Source of the DNA: Immundisolibacterales bacterium
Lineage (GTDB): Bacteria > Pseudomonadota > Gammaproteobacteria > HK1
NCBI GenBank assembly: GCA_026712715.1
Contig: JAPOPW010000012.1
Location: forward strand, 1 to 64,000
Length of the DNA: 64,000 nucleotides
Reading direction: 5' to 3'
Positions 26,288 to 34,843 of the stretch are shown here, piece after piece. The translations under genes were made by a program, and so were the position numbers. Positions within the stretch are counted from its first letter, which is position 1; each line of letters starts with the position of its first letter. The notes beneath the pieces were generated by a model, which was not told where the DNA came from, did no database searches, and worked only from the letters and a program-made list of their open reading frames with translations.

Positions 26288-26863
26288 CTAGGACACCACC
26301 GCCTTGAGGGCCGCGCGGACGATCCCTTCGCTGTCGAGGTCCGCCGAATCGACCGAGGCCACCCGGCGCTGCGCCTCGTTCGGCGAGAAGCCGAGGGCGG
26401 CGAGCGCCGCGACCGCTTCGGCGAGAGGCTCCACGGGCACGTCCACCGCCGCGCCGCCCGCGTCCGGGAGCCGATCCTTCAGCTCGAAGAGAAGCCGCGC
26501 CGCCGTCTTCTTCCCGATGCCCGGGATCCGCGCGAGTCCGGCCGAATCGCCCGCCCGCACGCAGCGCGCGAGGGCGTCGGCATCGAGACCGGAGAGGAGG
26601 GCGAGCGCGACCTTCCCGCCGACGCCGCTCACCCTGAGCAGCCGGCGAAACGTGTCCCGTTCCACCTCGCGGACGAATCCGTAGAGGCACGGGGCGTCGT
26701 CGCGCACCGCCTGGTGAGTGTGCAGAACGACCGGCTCGCCGACCGGCGGCAGCGAATAGAACGTGGTCATCGGTGCCTCGAGCTCGTAGCCGACCCCGCC
26801 CACGTCTACGAGCAGCCGCGGCGGCCGGCGCTCCCGAAGCACGCCCTCCAGGCGAGCGATCAC
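26288..26863 (-). CDS. ruvA: Holliday junction branch migration protein RuvA
   Basis: Tetrameric junction-binding protein. 191 residues: N-terminal OB fold ([31 protein letters not shown]), tandem HhH motifs ([42 protein letters not shown]) and a C-terminal RuvB-binding helix domain ([20 protein letters not shown]). The start overlaps the ruvC stop by 4 bp. Confidence 0.97.
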   Translation of the reverse strand: MIARLEGVLRERRPPRLLVDVGGVGYELEAPMTTFYSLPPVGEPVVLHTHQAVRDDAPCLYGFVREVERDTFRRLLRVSGVGGKVALALLSGLDADALARCVRAGDSAGLARIPGIGKKTAARLLFELKDRLPDAGGAAVDVPVEPLAEAVAALAALGFSPNEAQRRVASVDSADLDSEGIVRAALKAVVS

Positions 26864-27360
26864 GGGGTCCGGTCCGGGCGCATCCGCGCGAGCATGTCGC
26901 GGCTGTGGGCATGGCAGAGAGCCACCGCGAGCGCGTCCGCCTCGTCGGCCTGCGGCGCCTCGGGCAACCCGAGGAGCAGGCGGACCATGTGCTGCACCTG
27001 GCTCTTGGACGCCTTTCCGCTTCCCGTCGTCGCCTGCTTGACCCGTGTCGCGGCATACTCGAACACCGGAATGCCGGGGAGGGCCACCAGGGCGGCGCCG
27101 CGTGCCTGCCCGAGCTTGAGGGCCGACTCCACGTTGCGATTGACGAACACCCGCTCGATGGCGACTTCCGCCGGAGCATGGCGTTCCGCGACTTCCCGCA
27201 ACCCTTCGACAATCGCGTGAAGGCGCCCTGCCATGTCGTCGCCGGCGACCCGGATGCAGCCGCTCGCGACGTGCCGGTTACCGGCCGGCATGGCCTCGAT
27301 CACCCCGTAGCCGGTGATTCGCGAGCCCGGATCGATGCCGATGATCCGCGCGCCGCTCAA
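26860..27360 (-). CDS. ruvC: Crossover junction endodeoxyribonuclease RuvC
   Basis: Holliday junction resolvase. 166 residues with catalytic acidic residues in IIGIDPGSRITGYGV (Asp), VAIERVFVNRN (Glu) and QADEADALAVALCHAHS (Asp pair). The basic DNA-binding segment KQATTGSGKASKSQVQHMVRLLLGL is intact. It lies 51 bp after yebC and is coupled to ruvA. Confidence 0.97.
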   Translation of the reverse strand: MSGARIIGIDPGSRITGYGVIEAMPAGNRHVASGCIRVAGDDMAGRLHAIVEGLREVAERHAPAEVAIERVFVNRNVESALKLGQARGAALVALPGIPVFEYAATRVKQATTGSGKASKSQVQHMVRLLLGLPEAPQADEADALAVALCHAHSRDMLARMRPDRTP

Positions 27361-27411
27361 CCGCGCGGCCCGCGAACCGGACGTGGCGGCCCGGCTTGCG
27401 CCCGGCGCGGT

Positions 27412-28170
27412 TCAAGTCCCGGCCCGATCGAGCCGGTCGAGCGTTTCAAGCGAGATGGCGGCATTCGAATAGACCTGCTGAACGTCGTCCAGATCCTCGA
27501 GAACCTCGATGAGCCGCACCATGCGGGCGGATGCGTCGAGGTCGAGCGTGACGTTGGAGACTGCCCGAAGGGTCACTCCCGCATCCTCGGGCTCGAGCCC
27601 GGCGGCGCGCAGCGCATCGCGTACCGCCTCGTAGTCCTCCGGCGACGACACGACGTCGTGGGAGCCGTCTTCGTTGACGACCACGTCTTCGGCGCCGGAC
27701 TCGATGGCGGCTTCCATCAGGAGGTCCTCGTCCACCCCGGCGGGGTAGCTCAACTGCCCCACGCGGTTGAAGAGGTATCCGACCGAGCCGTCGGAGCCGA
27801 GATTTCCGCCGCACTTCGTGAATGCGTGCCGGACCTCGGCCACCGTCCGGTTGCGGTTGTCCGTCACGCAGTCGGCGATGACCGCCACCCCGCCCGGGCC
27901 GTAACCCTCGTAGCGGATCTCCTCCAGGTTGCCGAGATTCGCGTCTCCACTCGCCCGCCGCACGGCGCGCTCGATGGTGTCCTTGGGAACGTTGCCCGCG
28001 AGCGCCTTGTCGATGGCCTGGCGAAGGCGCGAGTTGCCGTCAGGGCTCGGCCCGCCGAGCCGGGCCGCGATCGAGACTTCCCGGATGAGGCGCGAGAACA
28101 GCTTGCCCCGCCTGGCGTCCTGTGCGCCCTTGCGGTGCTGGATGTTGGCCCACTTGCTGTGTCCCGCCAT
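27412..28170 (-). CDS. yebC: YebC/TACO1 family protein
   Basis: 252-residue member of the YebC family, with roles described as transcriptional regulation and as relief of ribosome stalling at proline-rich sequences. It starts MAGHSKWANIQHRKGAQDARRGKLFSRL, the hallmark N-terminus, with VRYEGYGPGGVAVIADCVTDNRNRTVAEVRHAF-type middle and a C-terminal ferredoxin-like domain. The start is fixed by MAGHSKWANI. It is the first gene of the yebC-ruvC-ruvA-ruvB run. Confidence 0.96.
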   Translation of the reverse strand: MAGHSKWANIQHRKGAQDARRGKLFSRLIREVSIAARLGGPSPDGNSRLRQAIDKALAGNVPKDTIERAVRRASGDANLGNLEEIRYEGYGPGGVAVIADCVTDNRNRTVAEVRHAFTKCGGNLGSDGSVGYLFNRVGQLSYPAGVDEDLLMEAAIESGAEDVVVNEDGSHDVVSSPEDYEAVRDALRAAGLEPEDAGVTLRAVSNVTLDLDASARMVRLIEVLEDLDDVQQVYSNAAISLETLDRLDRAGT

Positions 28171-28402
28171 GGTGATCGAATCGAGTCTGCGGGCGGACGC
28201 TCGGCACGCTGTGCGTTCCCGATAGCTCGCGTCGCCGGGGTCGGAGGAGGCAGAATACCATCGCTCGGTGGAACCGAGTACCCCTTGGGGGGGCGCGCTC
28301 CCGGCCCGCCTGGTCCCCGCGCGAAGCGTCCTCCGGCACCGGCCGGCCATCGTGCCCCCGGGCAGATGGGACGGCCGGACGGCAACCCGGCGAGGAGAAG
28401 AG

Positions 28403-29224
28403 ATGAACGATACGTCCCCGGAGCTCATCGAGACCTCCCGCGATGGGGTGACCACCCTCACCCTCAACCGTCCGGGCCGCCTCAATCCGCTCTCGGAGTC
28501 GATGATCGCGGCGCTGCAGGACGCGCTGGACCGGATCGCGGCGGACCCCTCGGTCCGCGTCGTCGTGCTGACCGGAGCGGGGCGGGCGTTCTGTGCGGGG
28601 CACGACCTCAAGGAGATGCATGCCCATCGGGACCGGGAATTCCCCGAAGCGCTGTTCGAGCGCTGCAGCCGGATGATGCTGAGCATGGTCGGGCTGCCGC
28701 AACCCGTCGTCGCGCGGGTGAACGGCCTCGCCACCGCGGCGGGCTGCCAGCTCCTGGCGACCTGCGACCTCGCGGTGGCGAGCACCGAGGCCCGGATCGC
28801 CGTCAACGGCATCGACCACGGCCTCTTCTGCTCCACCCCGAGCGTGCCGCTCAGCCGCAACGTGCCTCGCAAGCAGGCGTTCGAGATGCTCTTCACCGGT
28901 GAGTTCATCGACGCCGAGACGGCGCGCGCGCGTGGCCTCGTCAACCGGGTGGCGCGGCCCGAGACGCTCGACACGGCCGTCGCCGAGCTATGCGACGCGA
29001 TCCGCGCGAAGCCGGCCGCCACCGTGGCGACCGGCAAGCGCATGTTCTACCGGCAGGTCGAACGGGGTCTGACCGAGGCGCTCCGCTACGCGGGCGGGGT
29101 CATGGCGTGCGACATGATGGGCGACGACGCGCAGGAAGGGGTCGGCGCGTTCCTCGAGAAGCGACCCCCGCGGTGGGCGGCCGGTTCCACGGCTCCGGTA
29201 CCGGCGGAGGACGCGGACGGCTGA
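28403..29224 (+). CDS. Enoyl-CoA hydratase/isomerase family protein (ECHDC3-like)
   Basis: Crotonase-fold enzyme of 273 residues. It contains the oxyanion-hole segments GRAFCAGHDLKEM and GLATAAGCQLLATCDLAVAS, then the C-terminal helix used in trimer formation (YRQVERGLTEALRYAGGVMACDMM, EGVGAFLEKRPPRW). The DLKEM and CQLLATCDLAVAS pattern resembles ECHDC3-type hydratases, for which the physiological substrate is not well known. ATG has gaggagaaga as SD. It is divergent from yebC across 232 bp that hold no gene. Confidence 0.88.
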   Translation: MNDTSPELIETSRDGVTTLTLNRPGRLNPLSESMIAALQDALDRIAADPSVRVVVLTGAGRAFCAGHDLKEMHAHRDREFPEALFERCSRMMLSMVGLPQPVVARVNGLATAAGCQLLATCDLAVASTEARIAVNGIDHGLFCSTPSVPLSRNVPRKQAFEMLFTGEFIDAETARARGLVNRVARPETLDTAVAELCDAIRAKPAATVATGKRMFYRQVERGLTEALRYAGGVMACDMMGDDAQEGVGAFLEKRPPRWAAGSTAPVPAEDADG

Positions 29225-29322
29225 ACACGGAACGCACTCCTCCACGGTCCGGGAGCGCGGGCAGGCGGGCGCGAAAGGGCTCTTCGAAGGCGGTCGAGAC
29301 CCCGCTTCGCGAGCCCCGTCGG

Positions 29323-30129
29323 GTGACCGCCGACCGCACCGACTTCGCGGGCCGGGTGCATCCGCGGGCCGGTTCCGAGCCCCGCATCGTATCCCTCGTC
29401 CCGAGCATCACCGAGCTGCTCTTCGATCTCGGGCTCGGTCCCTTCGTGGTCGGGCGCACCACCTTCTGCGTGCATCCGCGGGCCGCCGTCCGGTCCGTGC
29501 CCCGGGTCGGCGGCACGAAGACGGTCCGTCTCGACCGCCTGCGCGAGGTCGGTCCGACCCACGTCATCGTCAACGTGGACGAGAACCGCCGCAGCGACGT
29601 GGACGCGATCGAGTCCTTCGCCCCCCACGTCGTCGTCACCCACCCTCTCGTTCCGGGAGACAACCCCGGGCTCTACCGGCTTCTCGGCGCCATCTTCGGC
29701 CGCGAGGCGGCGGCGGACGCGCTCGCGCGCGACTTCGCGAGCGAGCTCGACGCCTTGCGGGCGGCGGCCGGCCGGCTTCCGTCCCGCCGGGTGCTCTACC
29801 TCATCTGGAAGGAGCCGTGGATGACCGTCTCGCGCGACACCTACATCTCGCGGACCCTCGCCCTCGTCAACTGGGAGACGGCCGGTCACGACCCCGGCGT
29901 CCGCTACCCCGAGGTGGAGCTCGGCGAAGCGCTCTTCGCCGGCATCGACCTGGTTCTCCTTTCGAGCGAGCCGTACCCGTTCAAGCCGGAGCACGCCACG
30001 CTCGTCCGTGCCGCTCCGGGCGGCCGCCGGGTTCCGATCGCCCTCATCGACGCGGAGATGGTGTCCTGGTACGGCAGTCGCGCGATCCGGGGGCTGCGGT
30101 ACCTCGCCGACTTCGCGGCCCGGGGTTGA
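29323..30129 (+). CDS. BtuF-like helical-backbone metal receptor (ABC substrate-binding protein fold)
   Basis: 268 residues from GTG 29323. It shows the cluster A-2 binding-protein pattern: RIVSLVPSITELLFDLGLGPFVVGRTTFCVHP, VGGTKTVRLDRL, LREVGPTHVIVNVDENRR, then a helical backbone and IDLVLLSSEPYPFK. This is the fold of BtuF (cobalamin) and related iron-chelate proteins. No signal peptide precedes it in frame, so it may be cytoplasmic, as in related stand-alone proteins, or its start is mis-set. No permease or ATPase partner adjoins. The stop lies just before the livK promoter. Confidence 0.78.
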   Translation: MTADRTDFAGRVHPRAGSEPRIVSLVPSITELLFDLGLGPFVVGRTTFCVHPRAAVRSVPRVGGTKTVRLDRLREVGPTHVIVNVDENRRSDVDAIESFAPHVVVTHPLVPGDNPGLYRLLGAIFGREAAADALARDFASELDALRAAAGRLPSRRVLYLIWKEPWMTVSRDTYISRTLALVNWETAGHDPGVRYPEVELGEALFAGIDLVLLSSEPYPFKPEHATLVRAAPGGRRVPIALIDAEMVSWYGSRAIRGLRYLADFAARG

Positions 30130-30155
30130 GACCGCCGCGACCCGCTTTCGATTAT
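30126..30155 (+). promoter_or_regulatory. Putative sigma-70 promoter for the liv-type operon
   Basis: TTGAGA and GATTAT are separated by 18 bases in front of the binding-protein gene, giving a leader of about 60 bases. The -35 overlaps the preceding stop codon. Prediction only. Confidence 0.42.
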
Positions 30156-30220
30156 CATCGCCACACCCGGAAATCAATGCGGCGGCGCCGGACGCCCGGC
30201 GCCCCAAGGAGGCCAATGAC

Positions 30221-31417
30221 ATGCGCATCAAGCTACCGATCGCCCTCGGGCTCGCTACCTGCCTGGTCGTGGCGGCCTTCGGCCCCGCCCAGGGTGCCGA
30301 CAAGGTCAAGATCGGCTTCGTGACGACCCTCACCACCGGAGCTGGCGTGATCGGACGCGACATGAAGGACGCGGTCGACCTCGCCGTCGAGCACATCGGG
30401 GGAAAGATGGCCGGAATCGACGTCGAAGTCCGCTACGAGGACGACGGCTTCAAGCCCGAGACCGGCAAGCAGAAGGCGGACAAGCTGGTCAAGGCGGACG
30501 ACGTCGACTTCGTGGCCGGGTTCATCTGGTCGCACGTCCTCCTCGCATCCCGCAAGTCCGTGCTGGACGCGGGAAAATTCCTCATCAGCTCGAACGCCGG
30601 TCCCTCCCAGCTCGCCGGAAAGCTCTGTCACGAGAACTTCTTCTCCACCTCCTGGCAGAACGACCAGACGCCGATGGCGATGGGCGAGGTCCTCAACCGC
30701 AAGGGGGTGAAGAAGCTATACGTCATGGCCCCGAACTACGCGGCCGGAAAGAACATGGTGGCCGGGGTCGAGCGCACCTTCACCGGAGAGGTCGTCGGCA
30801 AGGACATGACGAAGTGGGGCAAGGATGCACAGCTCGACTTCTCGGCCGAGCTCGCCAAGGCCCGCGCGTCGGGGGCGGACGGGATCTTCGTCTTCTATCC
30901 CGGACGCGCCGGTCCCGCCTTCATCAAGCAGTACGAGCAGGCGGGTCTGGTGAACGAGATCCCGCTCTACACCGTGTTCACGGTGGATTCCATCTCCCTG
31001 CCGCTCCTGCAGAAGGCGGGGCTCAAGGGCGTGCTCGGCTCGCTCATGACCCAGTTCTGGGTCCCCGACCTCGACGTTCCGCAGAACCACGAGTTCGTGT
31101 CCGCGTTCCGCGAGAAGCACGGCCGCTACCCGTCGTTCTACGCGGCGCAGTCCTACGACACGATCTTCTTCATCAAGAGCGCGGTCGAGGCGGTGAACGG
31201 CGACCTCGAGGACATGGACGGCCTGCGGGCGGCGATGGCCGCGGCGGACTACCCCTCCGTCCGTGGCCCGTACACCTACGGGAACAATCACTTCCCGATC
31301 CAGAACTTCTACCTCCGCGAGGTGGTCGAGGACGCGGACGGGAACTGGACCACCCGGACGGTCGAAACGGTGTACACCGCGCACCAGGACAGCTACGCGA
31401 GCGAGTGCAAGATGTAG
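30221..31417 (+). CDS. Branched-chain amino acid-type ABC transporter substrate-binding protein (LivK-like)
   Basis: Periplasmic type I binding protein of 398 residues. The signal peptide MRIKLPIALGLATCLVVAAFGPAQG precedes the mature start ADKVKIGFVTTLTTGAGVIGRD. Other signatures are VRYEDDGFKPETGKQKADKLV, FISSNAGPS-like LISSNAGPSQLAG and ARASGADGIFVFYPGRAGPAFIKQYEQAG. The ATG has aaggagg eight bases upstream. The true substrate (Leu/Ile/Val, amides, aromatic acids, urea) cannot be told from sequence; the enoyl-CoA hydratase and CoA transferase nearby would fit carboxylic or aromatic acids. It begins the livKHM-[cyclase]-livGF cluster. Confidence 0.9.
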   Translation: MRIKLPIALGLATCLVVAAFGPAQGADKVKIGFVTTLTTGAGVIGRDMKDAVDLAVEHIGGKMAGIDVEVRYEDDGFKPETGKQKADKLVKADDVDFVAGFIWSHVLLASRKSVLDAGKFLISSNAGPSQLAGKLCHENFFSTSWQNDQTPMAMGEVLNRKGVKKLYVMAPNYAAGKNMVAGVERTFTGEVVGKDMTKWGKDAQLDFSAELAKARASGADGIFVFYPGRAGPAFIKQYEQAGLVNEIPLYTVFTVDSISLPLLQKAGLKGVLGSLMTQFWVPDLDVPQNHEFVSAFREKHGRYPSFYAAQSYDTIFFIKSAVEAVNGDLEDMDGLRAAMAAADYPSVRGPYTYGNNHFPIQNFYLREVVEDADGNWTTRTVETVYTAHQDSYASECKM

Positions 31418-31441
31418 GGGCTCGTCCGTCCCGAACCCGAA

Positions 31442-31475
31442 CCGGCGGGGGAAGCCACTCGTGCTCCCCGGCCGG
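31442..31475 (+). other. Stem-loop between binding-protein gene and livH
   Basis: ccggc-ggggaagc-cactcgt-gctcccc-gccgg folds into a stem of about 12 bp. Placed 25 bases after the binding-protein stop, it may protect the upstream mRNA or attenuate readthrough so that more binding protein than permease is made. There is no U-tract. Confidence 0.5.
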
Positions 31476-31549
31476 CCGCCGCAACCGCCGGATCCGGCCG
31501 CGGCGCCGGGCCGAGAGACCTCCGCCCGCCCCGGCCGTCCCCTGATCGG

Positions 31550-32473
31550 ATGGATGCAACCCTCGTCCTCACGCAGCTCCTGAACGGGCTCCAGCTCGGA
31601 GTGCTGCTCTTCCTGCTGGCCGCGGGCCTCACCCTGGTCTTCGGGATCATGGACTGCGTGAACCTCGCGCACGGTTCGCTCTACATGGCGGGCGCGTTCG
31701 TGTGCGCCACCGTGACCCTGGCCACCGGCTCGTTCCTGCTCGGAATCCTGGCCGCTCTCCCCGCCGCGTTCGCGATTGGAGTGGTGGTGGAGGTTCTCGT
31801 CATCCGCCACCTCTACCAGCGCGACCACCTCGACCAGGTGCTTGCGACGTTCGGCCTCATCCTGGTATTCGACACCCTGGTTCACCTGATCTGGGGACCG
31901 GAGGGTCTGAGCTTCCCGCTGCCGCCGATCCTGAACGGCCAGGTGACGCTCCCTGGAGGTGTCGTCTTCCCCATCTATCGCCTGCTCATCATCGCGGCCG
32001 GCCTTTCCGTCGCCCTTGCCATGTGGGTCGTGATCGCGCGCACCCGGACCGGCATGCTGGTCCGCGCGGGCGCCTCGAATCCGCGCCTCGTGAATGCGCT
32101 CGGCGTCAACATCCAGGCCCTGTTCACCCTCGTCTTCGGCACAGGCGCCGCGCTTGCGGGTCTCGCGGGTCTGCTCATCGCCCCGATTACCGAGGCGAGC
32201 ATCGGCATGGGCAACGAGATTCTCATCGTCGCCTTCGTGGTGATCATCATCGGGGGGATCGGATCGGTTCGAGGAGCCTTCGTCGCCGCTCTCATCGTGG
32301 GGCTCATCGATACGCTGGGGCGATCGTTCCTGGATGGGGCGATGAAGCTGGTGCTCTCCAACCAGGCGGCGGAGACCGCGGCGCCCGCGGTTTCCGCCAT
32401 GCTCATCTACATTCTGATGGCCGCCATCCTCTATTTCCGGCCGCAGGGACTGTTCCCGCCCCGGGTGCGCTGA
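31550..32473 (+). CDS. livH: Branched-chain amino acid-type ABC transporter permease LivH
   Basis: Inner-membrane permease of 307 residues with eight predicted transmembrane segments. LNGLQLGVLLFLLAAGLTLVFGIMDCVNLAHGSLYMAGAF and the EAA-like VIIIGGIGSVRGAFVAALIVGLIDTLG are diagnostic of LivH. Its stop overlaps the livM ATG by one base. The name denotes family only; the substrate is unknown. Confidence 0.92.
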   Translation: MDATLVLTQLLNGLQLGVLLFLLAAGLTLVFGIMDCVNLAHGSLYMAGAFVCATVTLATGSFLLGILAALPAAFAIGVVVEVLVIRHLYQRDHLDQVLATFGLILVFDTLVHLIWGPEGLSFPLPPILNGQVTLPGGVVFPIYRLLIIAAGLSVALAMWVVIARTRTGMLVRAGASNPRLVNALGVNIQALFTLVFGTGAALAGLAGLLIAPITEASIGMGNEILIVAFVVIIIGGIGSVRGAFVAALIVGLIDTLGRSFLDGAMKLVLSNQAAETAAPAVSAMLIYILMAAILYFRPQGLFPPRVR

Positions 32474-33528
32474 TGGCACCCCCCGGCGTCGCCTCCGCGC
32501 TCGCGCGGCTCCGCCGCGGGAGCCGGGACCGGCGCTCGCTCGCCGGCGCACTCGCCTTCGCGCTCCTCGCCGCGGCGCCGCTGCTCACCGCCTGGCTCGA
32601 CCAGCCCTTCTACCTCGATCTCGCGACCCGCATCCTCATCCTCGCCACCGCCGCCGCAAGCCTCAACCTCATCCTCGGCTACGGGGGGATGATCAGCTTC
32701 GGGCACTCGGCCTATCTCGGTATCGGCGCCTACGCGGTCGGGATTCCCGCCTACTACGGCGAGTACTCCGCCTGGCTCCAGCTTCCCCTCGCCCTCGGCG
32801 CAAGCGCCCTCTTCGCCTTCGTCACCGGCCTCGTGAGCCTTCGCACCCGCGGGGTGTACTTCATCATGATCACCCTCGCGTTCGCGCAGATGGTCTACTT
32901 CGCGTTCGTCAGCATCGAGGAGTACGGCGGCGACGACGGGCTGGTCATCGATCTCCGGAGCGAGACGGGCGGGCTCGTCGATCTCGAGAGCAACCCGCAG
33001 CTCTACTACGTATCGCTGGCGGTCCTCGCCCTCGTGACGTACGTCGTTCGCCGGATCGTGCGATCGCGCTTCGGGCTCGTCGTGCGGGGCTCGCGCGACA
33101 ACGACGCCCGCATGCAGTCTCTTGGCTACAACACGTTCCGGTACCGCCTCGCGTGCTATGTCCTCGCGGGCACCATTGCAGGGTTCGCGGGCTTCCTCCT
33201 CGGGAACTTCACGAGCTTCATCAGCCCGGAGATGATGGACTGGACCCGCTCCGGCGAACTCATCTTCATGGTCGTGCTCGGCGGGGCGGGGAGCGCCCTC
33301 GGCCCGCTGTTCGGCGCAGCCGCGTTCATCCTGCTCGAGGAGTTCCTGTCCGGATTCAGCATCTACTGGCCGCTCGCGTTCGGCCTCATCCTCATCCTCG
33401 TCGTCCTGTTCTATCGCGGGGGACTCGATGGCCTGCTCGACCGGGGCGCGAGGACGACGAGGTCCACCGGTTCGTCGAACCCTTCGAGCCGGGAGCCTGA
33501 ACGGTGCTCGACCGACCCTGCCTCGTAG
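32473..33528 (+). CDS. livM: Branched-chain amino acid-type ABC transporter permease LivM
   Basis: Second permease, 351 residues, multiple transmembrane segments. Signatures are ASLNLILGYGGMISFGHSAYLGIGAYAVG, GSRDNDARMQSLGYN and VVLGGAGSALGPLFGAAAFILLEEFL. The conserved part ends at FYRGGLDGLLDRG. The last 30 residues (RTTRSTGSSNPSSREP...) are low in hydrophobicity and run antisense through the 3' end of the cyclase gene, 118 bp of convergent overlap. Either they are translated or an earlier stop was lost. Confidence 0.91.
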   Translation: MAPPGVASALARLRRGSRDRRSLAGALAFALLAAAPLLTAWLDQPFYLDLATRILILATAAASLNLILGYGGMISFGHSAYLGIGAYAVGIPAYYGEYSAWLQLPLALGASALFAFVTGLVSLRTRGVYFIMITLAFAQMVYFAFVSIEEYGGDDGLVIDLRSETGGLVDLESNPQLYYVSLAVLALVTYVVRRIVRSRFGLVVRGSRDNDARMQSLGYNTFRYRLACYVLAGTIAGFAGFLLGNFTSFISPEMMDWTRSGELIFMVVLGGAGSALGPLFGAAAFILLEEFLSGFSIYWPLAFGLILILVVLFYRGGLDGLLDRGARTTRSTGSSNPSSREPERCSTDPAS

Positions 33529-34799
33529 CCCTGGCGGACCGCCGCCTCGAACGTGGCCCGGTCCGTCAGAGCGTCCACCGCCTGCGTCCGGTTGGCCTTC
33601 TCGAGCTTGGCGGCCTGGTTGACCGGATCACCGATGACGGTGTACTCGAGCCGGTCTCCGTCACCCACCGCACCGAACACGATGGGTCCGAACGCGGCCG
33701 CCGCGTTCACCCGATGCACGGGCCGGCCTTCGGCGGCGCGGCGGCGAGTCCACCCGGCGGCCGCCTCCATCACCGCGTCGACCGCGCGCAGCGCGTCCGC
33801 GGCCGCCGACCCCGAAGGCCGAACGGCGCCAAACGTCGCCATGATCCCGTCGCCCATGAACTTGTCGATGGTTCCGCCGTGGGCCTGGATGGCCGGAACG
33901 AGGGCATGTTGATAGTCGGTCAGCATCGCGATCACCTCGCCGGGCGTTACCGTGTGCGAGAACCGGGTGAATCCGCGGATGTCGCAGAACACGACCGCGG
34001 CGTCGCACGCCATCGCGGTTCCGGCTTCGATCCTCTGCTGCGAGGCGGTGATCCGGCGGGCGACCTCGGGCGAGAAGAAGCGGGCGAGGTCACGCGCCGC
34101 CGCGCTCTCGGTGGCGGAGCGCACGACGAGGCGCCGGGCCTGGTTCATCGCCGCCGCGAGAACCACGGTCACCACGAGAATGGCGATGATCTTGTCCGTT
34201 TCGGCCCCGACGAGAATCGAGTTGGAGGTCATGTACTCGACGTAGTCCCGGGTAATCATCTCGTGGCCGTCGGCCGCGTAGACGGCGTACGCGGTGAGCG
34301 CCGCCCACCCCGCGGCGGCCGTGATCCCGGCCGCCACCACGTAGCGGGCCCGAAAGCTCAGCACCCGAAGTCCGATGAATATGAAGACGTAGATCATCGT
34401 GGGGGCCTTGAGGTAGAACGACGGCGGCTGCCCGTACTCGATGTGGAAGGACCAGATGAGGGCGAGCAGGAGCGCCATGTCGACGACGATGGACAGGTAC
34501 AGCACGAACGGGCCGAGGCGCTCCCGCCACGAGAGGTACAGCCGCACGAGGGTGAACAGCGCGTACCCGCCGAGCACGATCGGTACGGGATCGACGATGT
34601 CGGGATCGCGTACGGCGGCCGGCTGGTCGGGCTGAATGGCGGCGAGGAGCATGAAGAACACGACCACGCCGAGCTGAAGCACACTGATGAGCCGCTGGCT
34701 CTCGATCTCCTGGCGTCGGATTGCCGCCTGCACGCGTTCCGGCAGCTTGTCCTCCGCTTCCCGGTCGCTCCGGCGCCGCCGGACCCAGCTCGAGATCAT
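33411..34799 (-). CDS. Membrane class III adenylate/guanylate cyclase
   Basis: 462-residue protein. The N-terminal half has six predicted transmembrane helices (LGVVVFFMLLAAI, PIVLGGYALFTLVRLYL, LYLSIVVDMALLLALIWSF, IYVFIFIGLRVLSF, YVVAAGITAAAGWAALTAYAVY, IIAILVVTVVLAAAM), then a linker (ARDLARFFSPEVARRI) and a class III cyclase domain. Catalytic residues are visible: metal Asp in VVFCDIRGFTRFSH, Lys and second metal Asp in IDKFMGDGIMATFG, and IGDPVNQAAKLEKANR. The usual transition-state Arg after the Asn is Lys here, which occurs in some bacterial cyclases. It produces cAMP or cGMP. It is antisense inside the liv operon, between livM and livG. Confidence 0.93.
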   Translation of the reverse strand: MISSWVRRRRSDREAEDKLPERVQAAIRRQEIESQRLISVLQLGVVVFFMLLAAIQPDQPAAVRDPDIVDPVPIVLGGYALFTLVRLYLSWRERLGPFVLYLSIVVDMALLLALIWSFHIEYGQPPSFYLKAPTMIYVFIFIGLRVLSFRARYVVAAGITAAAGWAALTAYAVYAADGHEMITRDYVEYMTSNSILVGAETDKIIAILVVTVVLAAAMNQARRLVVRSATESAAARDLARFFSPEVARRITASQQRIEAGTAMACDAAVVFCDIRGFTRFSHTVTPGEVIAMLTDYQHALVPAIQAHGGTIDKFMGDGIMATFGAVRPSGSAAADALRAVDAVMEAAAGWTRRRAAEGRPVHRVNAAAAFGPIVFGAVGDGDRLEYTVIGDPVNQAAKLEKANRTQAVDALTDRATFEAAVRQGYEAGSVEHRSGSRLEGFDEPVDLVVLAPRSSRPSSPPR

Positions 34800-34843
34800 C
34801 GTCCGCCCTCCCGTTTCGACCCGCTCCGGGCGGGACCCGGAGC

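Noticed and set aside
30716-32551. 611-aa minus-strand ORF rich in His/Asp/Glu
   Set aside because: Antisense shadow of livK/livH; no SD or recognisable domain.
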